Positions 27,100 to 36,682 of a DNA stretch of 64,000 nt are shown piece by piece. Position numbers and translations under genes: made by a program. The DNA comes from Ancrocorticia sp047602305 (GTDB taxonomy: Bacteria; Actinomycetota; Actinomycetes; Actinomycetales; Actinomycetaceae): NCBI GenBank assembly GCA_047602305.1, contig JASGHO010000001.1, positions 496,001 through 560,000 of the forward strand, written 5' to 3'. Under the pieces are notes generated by a model. The model saw only the letters and a list, made by a program, of their open reading frames with translations, did not search any database and was not told the origin of the DNA. Position 1 is the first letter of the stretch; each line of letters opens with the position of its first letter.

Positions 27100-28032
27100 C
27101 TAAGAGATGGCCCGAGGATGTGACGATGCATAGACCTCTCGCACCGTGTCGCGGCTGACATGGGTGTAGATCTGGGTGGTGGTGACGGAGGAGTGCCCCA
27201 ACATTTCTTGCACAATGCGCACATCGGCGCCGCCCTCCAGCAGGTGGGTGGCGAAGGAATGGCGCAGGCTGTGGGGAGAAATGTGGGTGGTCAGGCGCGC
27301 CCGGCCCGCCACATCCTGCAAGATTCCCCAGGCACTTTGGCGCGAGAGCTTGCGCCCCCGAGTATTGAGAAATACCGCGGGCGTGCCACTCCCCCGCGTG
27401 GCCAACTCGGGGCGGCCACGCACGATGTAGGCCTCCAACGCATCAATGGCGTATCCGCCCAGGGGCAGCACCCGCTCCTTGCGCCCCTTACCGAGGAGGC
27501 GCACCTGACGGCTGCGGGTGTCGAGATCGTCAAGGCTGAGCCCCACCGCCTCGGAAATTCGCGCCCCGGTGCCGTAGAGAAACTCGAGCAGGGCGTGATC
27601 ACGCAGTGGCACCGGCCCCTCGCCCATCCCCGCCACATCGAGAAGAAGGTTGACCTCCTCCACGGTCAGCCCCTGCGGCAGCCGCTGCGGTATCTTCGGC
27701 GGGCGCACATCCGCCGCCGGGTCGGTGCTGGTGAGTCCCTCCTCGAAGAGGAACCTGTGGAATGAGCGCACGCTCGCCATCGATCGCGCCACGCTGGAGG
27801 CGGCCATGTTCGAGAGCGATTCCGGAAATGACGCGACATCCTCGTGGGTCACGTGCTGCGGGGCGCTGATATCGCGCCCCTCCAGGTGACTGAGATATTT
27901 CCCAAGATCACGACCGTAGGCTGCAAGTGTGTTCACCGAAAGCGAGCGTTCCACCATCAAATGATCGAGATACTGGCGCGCTGCCCGAGCTAAGGGCGTA
28001 GAACCGGGGATACTCACGGGTGCGATGGGCAT
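27100..28032 (-). CDS. xerD: Site-specific tyrosine recombinase XerD
   Basis: A 310-residue recombinase: SAM-like core-binding domain (17-105) and catalytic domain with the full set of active residues (ARISE Arg, GKGRKER Lys, HSLRHSFA His-x-x-Arg, LGHSS His, and Tyr in TQIYTHVS near 292). It resolves chromosome dimers at dif with XerC or alone. It is the first gene of the operon and divergent from tkt. Confidence 0.92.
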   Translation of the reverse strand: MPIAPVSIPGSTPLARAARQYLDHLMVERSLSVNTLAAYGRDLGKYLSHLEGRDISAPQHVTHEDVASFPESLSNMAASSVARSMASVRSFHRFLFEEGLTSTDPAADVRPPKIPQRLPQGLTVEEVNLLLDVAGMGEGPVPLRDHALLEFLYGTGARISEAVGLSLDDLDTRSRQVRLLGKGRKERVLPLGGYAIDALEAYIVRGRPELATRGSGTPAVFLNTRGRKLSRQSAWGILQDVAGRARLTTHISPHSLRHSFATHLLEGGADVRIVQEMLGHSSVTTTQIYTHVSRDTVREVYASSHPRAIS

Positions 28033-28190
28033 AGGGCAAGTGTAGTCGCCATGTAATCATTCGCTCGTGAGATGACACGAATAACGCACCTGACCTGTAC
28101 CCTTAACCTTGTATGACCTTTGCCGAGGTCAAGTAATAGATGCCCGAACACAGTCGGGCGTATGCACTGCAACACAAAGGAGATGCTGCG

Positions 28191-30263
28191 ATGACGGAGC
28201 TCAATTGGACCGATCTTGATCAGCGCGCTGTAGATGTTGGCCGCGTTCTGGCAGCTGACGCTGTGCAGAAGGTGGGCAACGGCCACCCGGGAACCGCGAT
28301 TTCCCTCTCACCGTTGGCCTACACCCTCTTCCAGAAGGTGATGCGCCACGATCCCACCGATCCGAATTGGATCGGTCGCGATCGTTTTGTCCTCTCGATC
28401 GGTCATTCCTCCCTCACCCTGTACAACCAGCTCTACCTGGCCGGTTACGGACTGGAGCTGGAGGACATCGCGTCCCTGCGCACCTGGGGCTCCCTCACCC
28501 CGGGCCACCCGGAGTACGGCCACACCAAGGGTGTCGAGATGACCACCGGTCCGCTCGGCCAGGGCCTCGCTTCGGCCGTCGGCATGGCCATGGCCAGCCG
28601 CCGCGAGCGTGGACTGCTTGATCCGGACGCTCCCAAGGGCGAGTCCCCCTTCGATCACTTCGTCTACGTGGTGGGTGGCGAAGGCTGCCTGCAGGAGGGT
28701 GTCACCTCCGAGGCGTGCTCGCTCGCGGGCACCCAGCACTTGGGCAACCTCATCTTCATTTACGATGACAACCGCATCTCCATTGAAGATGACACCATCA
28801 TCGCCTTCTCCGAGGATGTTCTGGCGCGCTACGAGTCCTACGGCTGGCACACCCAGCACGTGGACTGGACCAACGGCGGCTCCGAGTACGTTGAGGATGT
28901 CGATGCTCTCCACGCCGCCCTTGAGGCCGCGAAGGAAGTGACCGATCGCCCCTCGATCATCAAGCTTTCCACCATCATGGCGTGGCCCTCCCCCACCAAG
29001 CAGGGCACCGGTGCCGCTCACGGCGCCGCCCTCGGTGCCGAGGAAATCGCCGGCCTCAAGAAGATTCTCGGGCTGGATCCGGAGAAGTCCTTCGACGTTG
29101 CTGACGAGGTCATCGCACACACTCGCAAGCAGGCCGCGGACAACGCTGCCGCCGCGCGCGGGGCGTGGGAAGCGGACCTGGCACAGTGGCGTGAGGCAAA
29201 CCCGGAGCGCTCCGCGCTGCTCGATCGCCTGGTGGCCAAGGAGCTGCCCGCGGGCTGGGACGAGGTTCTCCCCAGCTTCGAAGTGGGCAAGTCCATCGCC
29301 ACCCGCGCCGCCTCCGGCGAGGTACTCTCGGCTCTCGCGCCGGTGCTCCCCGAGCTGTGGGGTGGCTCCGCCGATCTCGCGGGCTCGAACAACACCACGA
29401 TGAAGGGCGAGCCCTCCTTCCTTCCCGCTGACCGCGTCTCCGCAGACTGGTCCGGCCACGAGTACGGCCGCACCCTGCACTTCGGTATCCGCGAGCACGG
29501 CATGGGCGCGATCGTCAACGGCATCGTGCTACACGGCCTCACCCGCGCCTACGGCGGCACCTTCTTCGTGTTCGCCGATTACATGCGTGGTGCGGTGCGC
29601 CTGGCCGCCGTCATGAACGTTCCCTCGGTCTTCGTGTGGACGCACGATTCCATCGGCGTGGGCGAGGACGGCCCCACCCACCAGCCGATCGAGCACCTGT
29701 GGGCATACCGCGCCATCCCCGGTCTGGACATCGTCCGCCCGGCGGACGCCAACGAGACGGCCGCCGCCTGGAAGGGCATCCTGGAGCGTCGCGAGGGCGG
29801 CCCCGCCGGTATCGTGCTGTCGCGTCAGAACCTGCCGGTTCTTGAGGGCACCTGCTCCGAGGGCGTCAACAAGGGCGGCTACGTGCTCTCCGATTCCCCC
29901 ACCGGCACCGTGGACGTGCAGCTGCTGGCCACCGGCTCCGAGGTTGCTCTCGCCGTCGAGTCCCAGAAGGCTCTCGCGGCCGAGGGCATCGGCGCCCGCG
30001 TCATCTCGCTGCCCTGCCTGGAGTGGTTCGCCGCACAGGATGCCGAGTACCGCAACTCGGTCATTCTTCCCGAGGTCAAGGCTCGCGTCTCCGTGGAGGC
30101 CGGTTCGACGTTCGGCTGGGTTCAGTACCTGGGCGATGCCGGCCGCTCCGTTGGTATTGACCACTACGGTGCGTCCGCCGGTGGCGACAAGCTCTTCGCG
30201 GAGTTCGGCTTCACCGTGGAGAAGGTAGTGGCTGCCTCCAAGGAGTCCATCGCGGCCGCGTAA
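28191..30263 (+). CDS. tkt: Transketolase
   Basis: A 690-residue thiamine diphosphate enzyme of the pentose phosphate pathway that moves two-carbon ketol units between sugar phosphates. Signatures: GNGHPGTAIS near 26-35, the catalytic Glu segment REHGMGAIVNG near 430, and the C-terminal domain. In the metal-binding GDG-x25-N motif the Asp is Glu (GGEGCLQEG, Glu164; codon 28680-28682), while the Asn of YDDN is kept. The ATG at 28191 follows AAAGGAG. Zwf and OpcA follow downstream. A 23-bp terminator hairpin ends the gene. Confidence 0.95.
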   Translation: MTELNWTDLDQRAVDVGRVLAADAVQKVGNGHPGTAISLSPLAYTLFQKVMRHDPTDPNWIGRDRFVLSIGHSSLTLYNQLYLAGYGLELEDIASLRTWGSLTPGHPEYGHTKGVEMTTGPLGQGLASAVGMAMASRRERGLLDPDAPKGESPFDHFVYVVGGEGCLQEGVTSEACSLAGTQHLGNLIFIYDDNRISIEDDTIIAFSEDVLARYESYGWHTQHVDWTNGGSEYVEDVDALHAALEAAKEVTDRPSIIKLSTIMAWPSPTKQGTGAAHGAALGAEEIAGLKKILGLDPEKSFDVADEVIAHTRKQAADNAAAARGAWEADLAQWREANPERSALLDRLVAKELPAGWDEVLPSFEVGKSIATRAASGEVLSALAPVLPELWGGSADLAGSNNTTMKGEPSFLPADRVSADWSGHEYGRTLHFGIREHGMGAIVNGIVLHGLTRAYGGTFFVFADYMRGAVRLAAVMNVPSVFVWTHDSIGVGEDGPTHQPIEHLWAYRAIPGLDIVRPADANETAAAWKGILERREGGPAGIVLSRQNLPVLEGTCSEGVNKGGYVLSDSPTGTVDVQLLATGSEVALAVESQKALAAEGIGARVISLPCLEWFAAQDAEYRNSVILPEVKARVSVEAGSTFGWVQYLGDAGRSVGIDHYGASAGGDKLFAEFGFTVEKVVAASKESIAAA

Positions 30264-30283
30264 GCGATAGCTTCACAAGCGCC

Positions 30284-30333
30284 AGTGGAAGTGAGGGGTG
30301 CAGCCCAGACGGGCTGCACCCCTCACTTCCACT
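30284..30333 (+). terminator. Long perfect terminator hairpin after tkt
   Basis: A 23-bp perfect stem (30284-30306 with 30311-30333) closes a 4-base AGAC loop, with an AGTGGAAG/CTTCCACT outer part. It isolates tkt from zwf, so zwf-opcA needs its own promoter. Confidence 0.9.
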
Positions 30334-30432
30334 ATATGGCCCTCCTACCACGCCGAACGCCGGTGGTGGAAAACTAGGTCATTGGTCCTTATGCCCATGG
30401 CCCTCCCCGGCCAGACAGATGATGGTGAGACT

Positions 30433-31941
30433 ATGAATAACCCCTTACGATCAGCCCCCGATTCTCGCCTTCAGCGTATCGCTGGGCCGTGCGGAATCGT
30501 GCTTTTCGGTATCACGGGTGACTTGGCGCAGCGCAAGATTCTGCCCGCGCTCTACGACCTCGCAAACCGCGGCCTGTTGCCGCCGTCGTTCTCCATCGTG
30601 GGTGTGGCGCGCCGCCACATTGAGAACATCGAAGAGGTCGTCGAGGCGTCGATCCGCCGCGGCGCCAAAACCGCCGTCACCTCCACCACGTTGAGTCAGC
30701 TGCTCTCCGGGCTGCGCCTGGTTGAGGGACAGTTCGACGACGACGCCACCTACCAGCTTCTCGCCGACACCCTGGCCGATGTGGATCAGGCCCGCGGTAC
30801 CGGCGGCAACTGGGCCTTCTACCTGTCCATTCCTCCGGCGCTCTTCCCCACCGTGCTCGGCGGCCTGGGCCGTGCGGGGCTCCAGGCGGGCGAGAATGAC
30901 GGCTGGCGCCGCGTCGTCGTCGAGAAGCCTTTCGGTCACGATCTGGAGTCGGCGCGCGCGCTCGATGCGGTGGTGACGGAGGTCTTCCCACCCGAATCGG
31001 TATTCCGTATCGATCACTACCTCGGCAAGGAGACGGTGCAGAATCTGTTGGCGCTGCGTTTTGCCAACGAACTGTACGAGCCGGTGTGGAATTCGGAGCA
31101 CGTGGACCACGTGCAGATCACCATGGCCGAGGATATCGGTATCGGTTCGCGCGCGGGCTACTACGATGGCATCGGTTCGGCCCGCGACGTCATCCAGAAT
31201 CATCTCTTGCAGCTGCTCGCGCTCACCGCGATGGAGGAGCCCAACACCTTCTCGGCGGATGCGCTGCGTATCGAGAAGGAGAAGATTCTCGAGGCCACCA
31301 CCTTCTACGGTCCCATTGAGGAGTCCGCGGTGCGCGGGCAGTACGAGGCGGGATGGCAGGGCGGCCAGAAGGTCAAGGGTTACAAGGATGAGGACGGCAT
31401 TCCCGCCGATTCCATCACCGACACCTACGCCGCCATTCGCCTCGGTATTCACACCCGGCGCTGGGAGGGCGTGCCCTTCTACCTGCGTGCAGGAAAGCGC
31501 CTGGGCCGCCGCGTCTCCGAGATTGCCATCGTGTTCAAGTACCCGCCCTTCCTCCCCTTTGAGTCGACGGCGGGCCTCGGTCACAACATGTTGGTGGTGC
31601 GCGTCCAGCCGCAGGAAGGTCTCACCTTCAAGGTGGGCTCGAAGGTGCCCGGATCCTCGATGCGCCTGCGCGATGTGACGATGGACTTCGCCTACGGCCA
31701 CGCCTTCACCGAGTACGCTCCGGAGGCCTACGAGAGGCTCATCCTCGACGTGCTGCTGGGCGATCCGCCGCTCTTCCCGCAGCAGCGCGAGATCGAGCTC
31801 TCCTGGAAGCTCATCGACCAGGCCGAGCAGTACTGGGAGTCCAGCCCCGAGACGCTCGGCACCTACGCCCCCGGTTCGTGGGGCCCACAGTGCGCTGACG
31901 AGATGCTCGAGCGCGACGGCAACACCTGGCGCCGGCCCTGA
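30433..31941 (+). CDS. zwf: Glucose-6-phosphate 1-dehydrogenase
   Basis: A 502-residue NADP enzyme that oxidises glucose 6-phosphate in the first step of the pentose phosphate pathway. Coenzyme loop GITGDLAQRK near 27-36; substrate and catalytic motif RIDHYLGKE near 192-200, followed by His in the VDHVQITMAE region. Length is normal for the family. The ATG at 30433 lies after weak GGTGAGA. Together with OpcA (16 bases downstream) it forms an actinobacterial G6PDH operon next to transketolase. Confidence 0.95.
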   Translation: MNNPLRSAPDSRLQRIAGPCGIVLFGITGDLAQRKILPALYDLANRGLLPPSFSIVGVARRHIENIEEVVEASIRRGAKTAVTSTTLSQLLSGLRLVEGQFDDDATYQLLADTLADVDQARGTGGNWAFYLSIPPALFPTVLGGLGRAGLQAGENDGWRRVVVEKPFGHDLESARALDAVVTEVFPPESVFRIDHYLGKETVQNLLALRFANELYEPVWNSEHVDHVQITMAEDIGIGSRAGYYDGIGSARDVIQNHLLQLLALTAMEEPNTFSADALRIEKEKILEATTFYGPIEESAVRGQYEAGWQGGQKVKGYKDEDGIPADSITDTYAAIRLGIHTRRWEGVPFYLRAGKRLGRRVSEIAIVFKYPPFLPFESTAGLGHNMLVVRVQPQEGLTFKVGSKVPGSSMRLRDVTMDFAYGHAFTEYAPEAYERLILDVLLGDPPLFPQQREIELSWKLIDQAEQYWESSPETLGTYAPGSWGPQCADEMLERDGNTWRRP

Positions 31942-31957
31942 TCACCTAGGAGAACCC

Positions 31958-32890
31958 ATGATTATTCACATGAACAACACCTCCTCGGCGGCCGTTGGGC
32001 TGAAGATGGAGGAATTGCGCGACACCGTCGGTTCGGTGGCCCTTGGCCGCGTGCTCACCCTCGTTATCGTGGCGAAGAACGACGGCGGCGTACGTGACGG
32101 TATCAAGGCCGCCGCCGGTGCCTCCCGCGCCCATCCCTGCCGTATCGTCACCATCGTGCCGGTGGAGTCGGATGTGGACCGCTTGGACGCCGAGATTCGG
32201 GTGGGCGCCGAAGCGGGTCTCTCCGAGATCACCATTTTGCGCTGCCACGGCGAAGCCGGCACCAATCTGGAGACCCTCATTACCCCGCTGCTGCTGCCCG
32301 ACACCCCCATCGTGGTGTGGTGGGTGCAGGACGTGCCGGAGAATGCGGCCACCACCCCGGTGGGTTCGCTGGCCCAGCGCCGCATCACCACCTCGCGGTA
32401 TCTTGGCGATCCCATCAACACCCTGGTGCGCATGCGTGATTCCTATCGCGACGGCGATACGGATCTCGGCTGGGGCGGTATCACGTTGTGGCGCAACTAC
32501 CTGGCGGCCATGCTCGACGAGGGCCCCTACGAGCCCATCCAGCATGCCCGCGTGCAGGGTGCCCGTACCCATCCCTCCACCTACCTGCTGGCGGGATGGC
32601 TCGCGCTGCGACTGGGAGTACCGGTGGAGGTGGAGTACAACCGTGGCACGGTGCTCACCCAGGTGAGTCTGTGGCGCCCCTCCGGTGAACTCAAGCTGGT
32701 TCGTCCGCTCGGCGAGGACCTCGCCGACATGGTGCGCCCGGGGCGTCAGGTGCAGCGCGTCAACCTGCCGGTGCGCACGATGGAATCCATGCTCATTGAG
32801 GAGCTTCGCTCCATGACCGCGGATATCGCCTACGGCGACGTGCTGCGTGATGGCTTGAAGCTGCTCGATATTCCGGAGTTCCAGAGTTAG
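31958..32890 (+). CDS. opcA: Glucose-6-phosphate dehydrogenase assembly protein OpcA
   Basis: A 310-residue OpcA, the partner of Zwf in cyanobacteria and actinobacteria, which promotes G6PDH assembly and activity. Family segments: CRIVTIVP, LLLPDTPIVVWWV, LGWGGITLWRNYLAAMLD. The ATG at 31958 follows TAGGAG, and spacing to zwf indicates co-transcription. It converges on the ABC transporter operon with only six bases between stops. Confidence 0.92.
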   Translation: MIIHMNNTSSAAVGLKMEELRDTVGSVALGRVLTLVIVAKNDGGVRDGIKAAAGASRAHPCRIVTIVPVESDVDRLDAEIRVGAEAGLSEITILRCHGEAGTNLETLITPLLLPDTPIVVWWVQDVPENAATTPVGSLAQRRITTSRYLGDPINTLVRMRDSYRDGDTDLGWGGITLWRNYLAAMLDEGPYEPIQHARVQGARTHPSTYLLAGWLALRLGVPVEVEYNRGTVLTQVSLWRPSGELKLVRPLGEDLADMVRPGRQVQRVNLPVRTMESMLIEELRSMTADIAYGDVLRDGLKLLDIPEFQS

Positions 32891-32896
32891 AAGTAG

Positions 32897-33967
32897 CTAG
32901 CGCTGCGGAAGTACCCAGCCTCGGCCCGGTCGTAGCGAGAAACGGACGTATTCTCCCACCGGGCGGGGGCGATCCGGGTCCCATTCGTGCACCACGAGTG
33001 TGCCCAGTTCGCTTTCAATATCGACGACGGCCCAGGAGCCGGCGAACGAGGACTCGATCACCTGGCCGATGTCCCCGATGATTTCGGAACCGGAGGGAGC
33101 CTGCTCCAGCACGATGGATTCGGGAGGAAGAACGACGGCGACCGGGCCGAGTCGGGTATCGCGTGGGGCGGGTACGGCCTCGACAATACGGCCCATGGTG
33201 ACGGTGGCGATGCCGCCTCGGGCGCGCTCCTTCACGCTTCCCGCAACGATGTTGACGCGGCCCAGCAGGTCGGCAACGTAACGTGACTGCGGCTGGCGAT
33301 AGATCTGAATGGGTTCGTCCTGCTGTTCAATGCGGCCCTTGCGCATCACCGCCAGGCGGTCGCCCACCAGGAAGGCTTCCTCGACGTCGTGGGTGACGTA
33401 GACGGCGGCGAGCTTTCTGCGCCGCACCTGCTCCACAATGTCCTTGCGGATGGCACGCCGCATGGGCGGCTCAACGTGCGAGAGCGGTTCGTCCAGAAGC
33501 AGCACCCGCGGCCTGCGCACCAGCGTTCGCGCGAGGGCCACGCGTTGCGCCTGACCGCCGGAGAGGGACTGCGGGTCACGGTGGGCGAGGCCCGAAATAT
33601 TCATGCTGGCCATCGCGATGTCGATAAGATCTCCCCGCTTCTCACGTGGCATACGCGCATCATCGAGACCGTAACCGACGTTCTCGCGCACGGTCATCCC
33701 GGGAAAGAGTACCGGTGCTTGCAACACGAGCGCGGTGGCGCGCCGTTCCGGAGGTACGTGGGTGACGACGTCGTCGTCAATGGTCACACTGCCGCTGCAG
33801 CGGCGCATCCCGGCGATGGCGTGAAGCAGGGTGGTTTTGCCGCAGCCGGAGGGGCCGACGACGGCGAGAATCTCACCGGGAGCCACCTGGAGGCAGATGG
33901 CGCTCAGATCAAAGGAACCGACGCGGGTTGCGAGGTCCGCGAGGGCGAGCCCGCTGGCAGCTGTCAT
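32897..33967 (-). CDS. ABC importer ATPase (AfuC/FbpC type)
   Basis: A 356-residue ATP-binding subunit: Walker A GPSGCGKTT near 39-47, Q-loop LQAPVLFPGMTVREN, signature LSGGQAQRVALAR, Walker B VLLLDEPLSHVEP, switch His (THDVEEAF), and a C-terminal TOBE-like regulatory domain. In the D-loop region the usual Asp is Val-Glu (SHVEP). The subfamily covers ferric iron, sugar phosphate, thiamine and phosphonate importers. It is the third gene of a binding protein, permease and ATPase operon; the context with an OPA antiporter and G6P metabolism points to sugar phosphates. Confidence 0.85.
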   Translation of the reverse strand: MTAASGLALADLATRVGSFDLSAICLQVAPGEILAVVGPSGCGKTTLLHAIAGMRRCSGSVTIDDDVVTHVPPERRATALVLQAPVLFPGMTVRENVGYGLDDARMPREKRGDLIDIAMASMNISGLAHRDPQSLSGGQAQRVALARTLVRRPRVLLLDEPLSHVEPPMRRAIRKDIVEQVRRRKLAAVYVTHDVEEAFLVGDRLAVMRKGRIEQQDEPIQIYRQPQSRYVADLLGRVNIVAGSVKERARGGIATVTMGRIVEAVPAPRDTRLGPVAVVLPPESIVLEQAPSGSEIIGDIGQVIESSFAGSWAVVDIESELGTLVVHEWDPDRPRPVGEYVRFSLRPGRGWVLPQR

Positions 33968-33971
33968 GCCT

Positions 33972-35534
33972 CTATCCTTTCCTGCGCGGGGAGGTTTGCA
34001 CCATGGTCAATACCACGGCGATGATCCCTGCCATGGCGAGGCAGGTGAGGAGTCCGGCAATCACCGCCAACGCAAAAGCCTCATCGGCCAGTGAACTGGC
34101 CGTCAGTCTCATGAGCGTGGGCGTGATGAGCTGGATTCCGCTCGGCTCCACGAAGGCGAGGGGCGCGATGCTCGTCAACAGCATTCCCGCCTGCACGCAG
34201 AGGGAGGCGATGAGAAGCGGCAGCAGATAAGGTGCCTCCACCGTGAAAAGGACGCGCAAACGCCCGGCTCCGAGATCCCTCGCCACCAGCGAATCGTCGC
34301 TGGAACGCAGCGACATCCCGGCCATTACCAGCACGGTGGAGAGAGGCAGGCAGACACTGACAGCGGCCATGAGAAGCCCCAACCAACCACCCCACACTGC
34401 CCCGCCGCCCACCAGCGAGGGAAGGATGTTCTGGCCCTGCACACTCACCGGGAGTCGGAAACCCATGGCCAACACCGTGCCGATGGCGGCTGGCGACATG
34501 TACACCATGAAGATGACGAGGGAACGTCCGTAGCTGCGCACCCAGCCCCGGGTGCGCACCAGAGCTGTCGCGAGAATGAGCGCTCCGCCCGAACTGAGCG
34601 GCACTGCCACAACGATGAGGATCATGGTGGGAATGAGCATCGCGGCTGTTGTCCCGCCACCGGAGAACACGGCTCGCAATGCCCCGCGCACCACCGTCAC
34701 CAGTAGGCAGCCAATCGCGCTCCAGGCCAGGGCGGCGATGAGCAGGCAGCCCGCGCGCAACCAACGCGGAGTTCGCAGGCCGCGCAGCAGGTCGGCGATG
34801 TTGCCGCCATGCCCGAGCCGCGGCATATGCAACCAGCGCGGTCGAAGCGCAGAGAGCACGGCCACCATCAGGGCGGGCAGGAGCGTACAGAGCAGCGCCC
34901 GGAACACATCCGAGGGAGGTGCCCCTCCCGTCACCGCACGCAGCAGATGGGAGGCAAGGTAGGAACGGGTGCCGCCAAAAACCTCGTAAAGGCCGGGATC
35001 CGAGTAGAGCACAAGATGCCCCCAAGCCCAGCCGAAACCCGCTCCGCGCAACCATAGTGGTCGCAGCGTCAGCCGCCACACCGCAAGCGGGCCGAGCGCC
35101 AAATCCCGGGCGGTGACGAGCAGCGCCGCATCGGCAAAACGCAAACTGATGGCTTGACCAAACACCGCATAGGGCAGCGCCGCAATCACCATCGACGCCA
35201 TCAGCTGTGGCTCCCCCGTCACAATGTGCAGGGCGTAGGCGGTGATCAGCGGAGGAAAGAGAAAGGGCACCGCGCAGGCGGTGAAGAGCACTCTCCGGCC
35301 CCAGCGCGGCAGCACGAGGTAGCCTGCGGCAACGATGGCTGCAGCCACCAGCAGCGCGATGCTCACCGCCAGCACAGGCAGCAGCGCGGACCTGAACGCC
35401 ATGCTTGCCAAGGCGGGCGCAGAGGCGTGCGGGAGTGAGGTGTCGCCGTCGTCGCGCAACATAAGAACGAAAGGTGCGAGCAGGACGAGAGTCACGGCGA
35501 TCACCGGGAGAAGGCGGCGGCTAGTAGATGCCAT
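33972..35534 (-). CDS. ABC importer double permease (AfuB/FbpB/ThiP type)
   Basis: A 520-residue membrane protein with about 12 hydrophobic helices, made of two fused permease halves. Each half has an EAA-type loop contacting the ATPase (RDLALGPLAVWRLTLRPLW near 150-168 and RDLGAGRLRVLFTVEAPYLLP near 425-445). Such fused permeases are typical of the ferric/sugar-phosphate/thiamine importer class. The start overlaps the binding protein gene by 14 bases and the stop lies 4 bases before the ATPase start. Confidence 0.85.
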   Translation of the reverse strand: MASTSRRLLPVIAVTLVLLAPFVLMLRDDGDTSLPHASAPALASMAFRSALLPVLAVSIALLVAAAIVAAGYLVLPRWGRRVLFTACAVPFLFPPLITAYALHIVTGEPQLMASMVIAALPYAVFGQAISLRFADAALLVTARDLALGPLAVWRLTLRPLWLRGAGFGWAWGHLVLYSDPGLYEVFGGTRSYLASHLLRAVTGGAPPSDVFRALLCTLLPALMVAVLSALRPRWLHMPRLGHGGNIADLLRGLRTPRWLRAGCLLIAALAWSAIGCLLVTVVRGALRAVFSGGGTTAAMLIPTMILIVVAVPLSSGGALILATALVRTRGWVRSYGRSLVIFMVYMSPAAIGTVLAMGFRLPVSVQGQNILPSLVGGGAVWGGWLGLLMAAVSVCLPLSTVLVMAGMSLRSSDDSLVARDLGAGRLRVLFTVEAPYLLPLLIASLCVQAGMLLTSIAPLAFVEPSGIQLITPTLMRLTASSLADEAFALAVIAGLLTCLAMAGIIAVVLTMVQTSPRRKG

Positions 35535-36558
35535 GACGCACCTGCTTCGCCCAGAGGTTAATAAGCAGCGGGCGCAGACGGGCCGCCTCGGTGCGATCAG
35601 ACGCCACGAGAGGAACCGTTAACTCGTCGAGGGCTCCCACAAGGTTGGGAGATACCTCGGGGCTCGTGGCCAGCTGCGAAGCCATACTCGACGAGAGTCG
35701 TTGCCCCGGCGCCGACACCACGAAGTCGATGAACAAGCGCGCTATCTCGGGGTTCGCAGCGTGCGCGAGCAGAGCAATGGCACCAACTTCATATCCCGTC
35801 CCTTCGCGGGGAAAGACGGAGGTGACCGGGTACCCCGCCGCGCGCTCCGCTTCACAGTAGGGGGCAAAGGAGATGCCCACGGTGGCGCTGCCGCGCGCCA
35901 CATTGCGGGCCACATCGGTGCCGGAATCGAGGTACCCCAGCAGCTGGTTTTCCAGTGCGCGGAGGTAGTCGATTGTTGCCTCCAGGCTGCCGAGCCTGCC
36001 GTACTGCACGGTGAGCATCGTTGCTGCCGTGCCGGAAAGCAAGGGATGCGGGGCGAGGACTTCTCCCGTGAGTTCGGGATCAAGAAGTCCCTGCCACGAA
36101 TCTGGAACTGGACGCGAACCGAGGCGATCGGTATTGATGCACAACGAGAGAATGCCGCCGTAAATGCCAGCCCAGTAGCCGCCGCCGTCTCGCAATTCCG
36201 GCGGCAGTTCGGCAACCGCAGCAAGATCGCCGACGGTATCGAACAGGCCCTCGTCAGCGCCCACCACGTAGGACTCCGCGGGGCCGCCCATCCACACATC
36301 AAACTCCGGAGCGGAGGTATTGAGGCGTAAGCGCGCGTGCGCCTGGGAGGTGGGAAGACGAATCATCTGCACGCGGTGTCCGGTTTCCCACTCGAACGTC
36401 TCCGCCAGCGCCTGGCACGACTGCGGATTATTTGAACACAACACCGAGATACTCGCCCGGGGAGGTTGCAAAGCAAGCAGGCCGACGACGACCACCGCCG
36501 CAAGCACGCAGAACACGAGGAAGCGCACGAGCTGCACCCTTGCCCATCGTGACTGCAT
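35521..36558 (-). CDS. ABC importer substrate-binding protein (AfuA-like)
   Basis: 345 residues. A basic N-terminus and hydrophobic helix at 11-29 act as signal or membrane anchor; there is no lipobox Cys. The rest is a type-II periplasmic binding fold (ISVLCSNN, FDVWMGGPAESYVVGADEGLF, GILSLCINTDRL). The Tyr-Tyr iron ligands of FbpA-type ferric binders are absent where GISFAPYCEAERAAG aligns, so an iron substrate is doubtful. With an OPA antiporter next door, sugar phosphates as for AfuA are more plausible. Phosphonates remain possible. Confidence 0.78.
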   Translation of the reverse strand: MQSRWARVQLVRFLVFCVLAAVVVVGLLALQPPRASISVLCSNNPQSCQALAETFEWETGHRVQMIRLPTSQAHARLRLNTSAPEFDVWMGGPAESYVVGADEGLFDTVGDLAAVAELPPELRDGGGYWAGIYGGILSLCINTDRLGSRPVPDSWQGLLDPELTGEVLAPHPLLSGTAATMLTVQYGRLGSLEATIDYLRALENQLLGYLDSGTDVARNVARGSATVGISFAPYCEAERAAGYPVTSVFPREGTGYEVGAIALLAHAANPEIARLFIDFVVSAPGQRLSSSMASQLATSPEVSPNLVGALDELTVPLVASDRTEAARLRPLLINLWAKQVRHGIY

Positions 36559-36623
36559 TGTCTTCCTTTCGTAGCCCGCACCGACCTCGTCATTGGGGCC
36601 AGCGTTTCACGGCTCATACACAG

Positions 36624-36663
36624 CGGGTGGGCCCTCCATCTTAGGCGACGGCGAGCCCACCCG
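36624..36663 (-). terminator. Terminator-like hairpin between antiporter and ABC operon
   Basis: CGGGTGGGC (36624-36632) pairs with GCCCACCCG (36655-36663). It lies between the stop of the OPA antiporter and the start of the binding protein, probably ending or attenuating transcription of the antiporter. Confidence 0.55.
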
Positions 36664-36682
36664 GCATGTTCGGCGGGAGCTC

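Noticed and set aside
32897..36558. Ferric iron ABC importer
   Set aside because: The families overlap, but the binding protein lacks the Tyr-Tyr iron ligands and the neighbours (OPA antiporter, zwf, glycolysis genes) point to sugar phosphates; iron remains a fallback.
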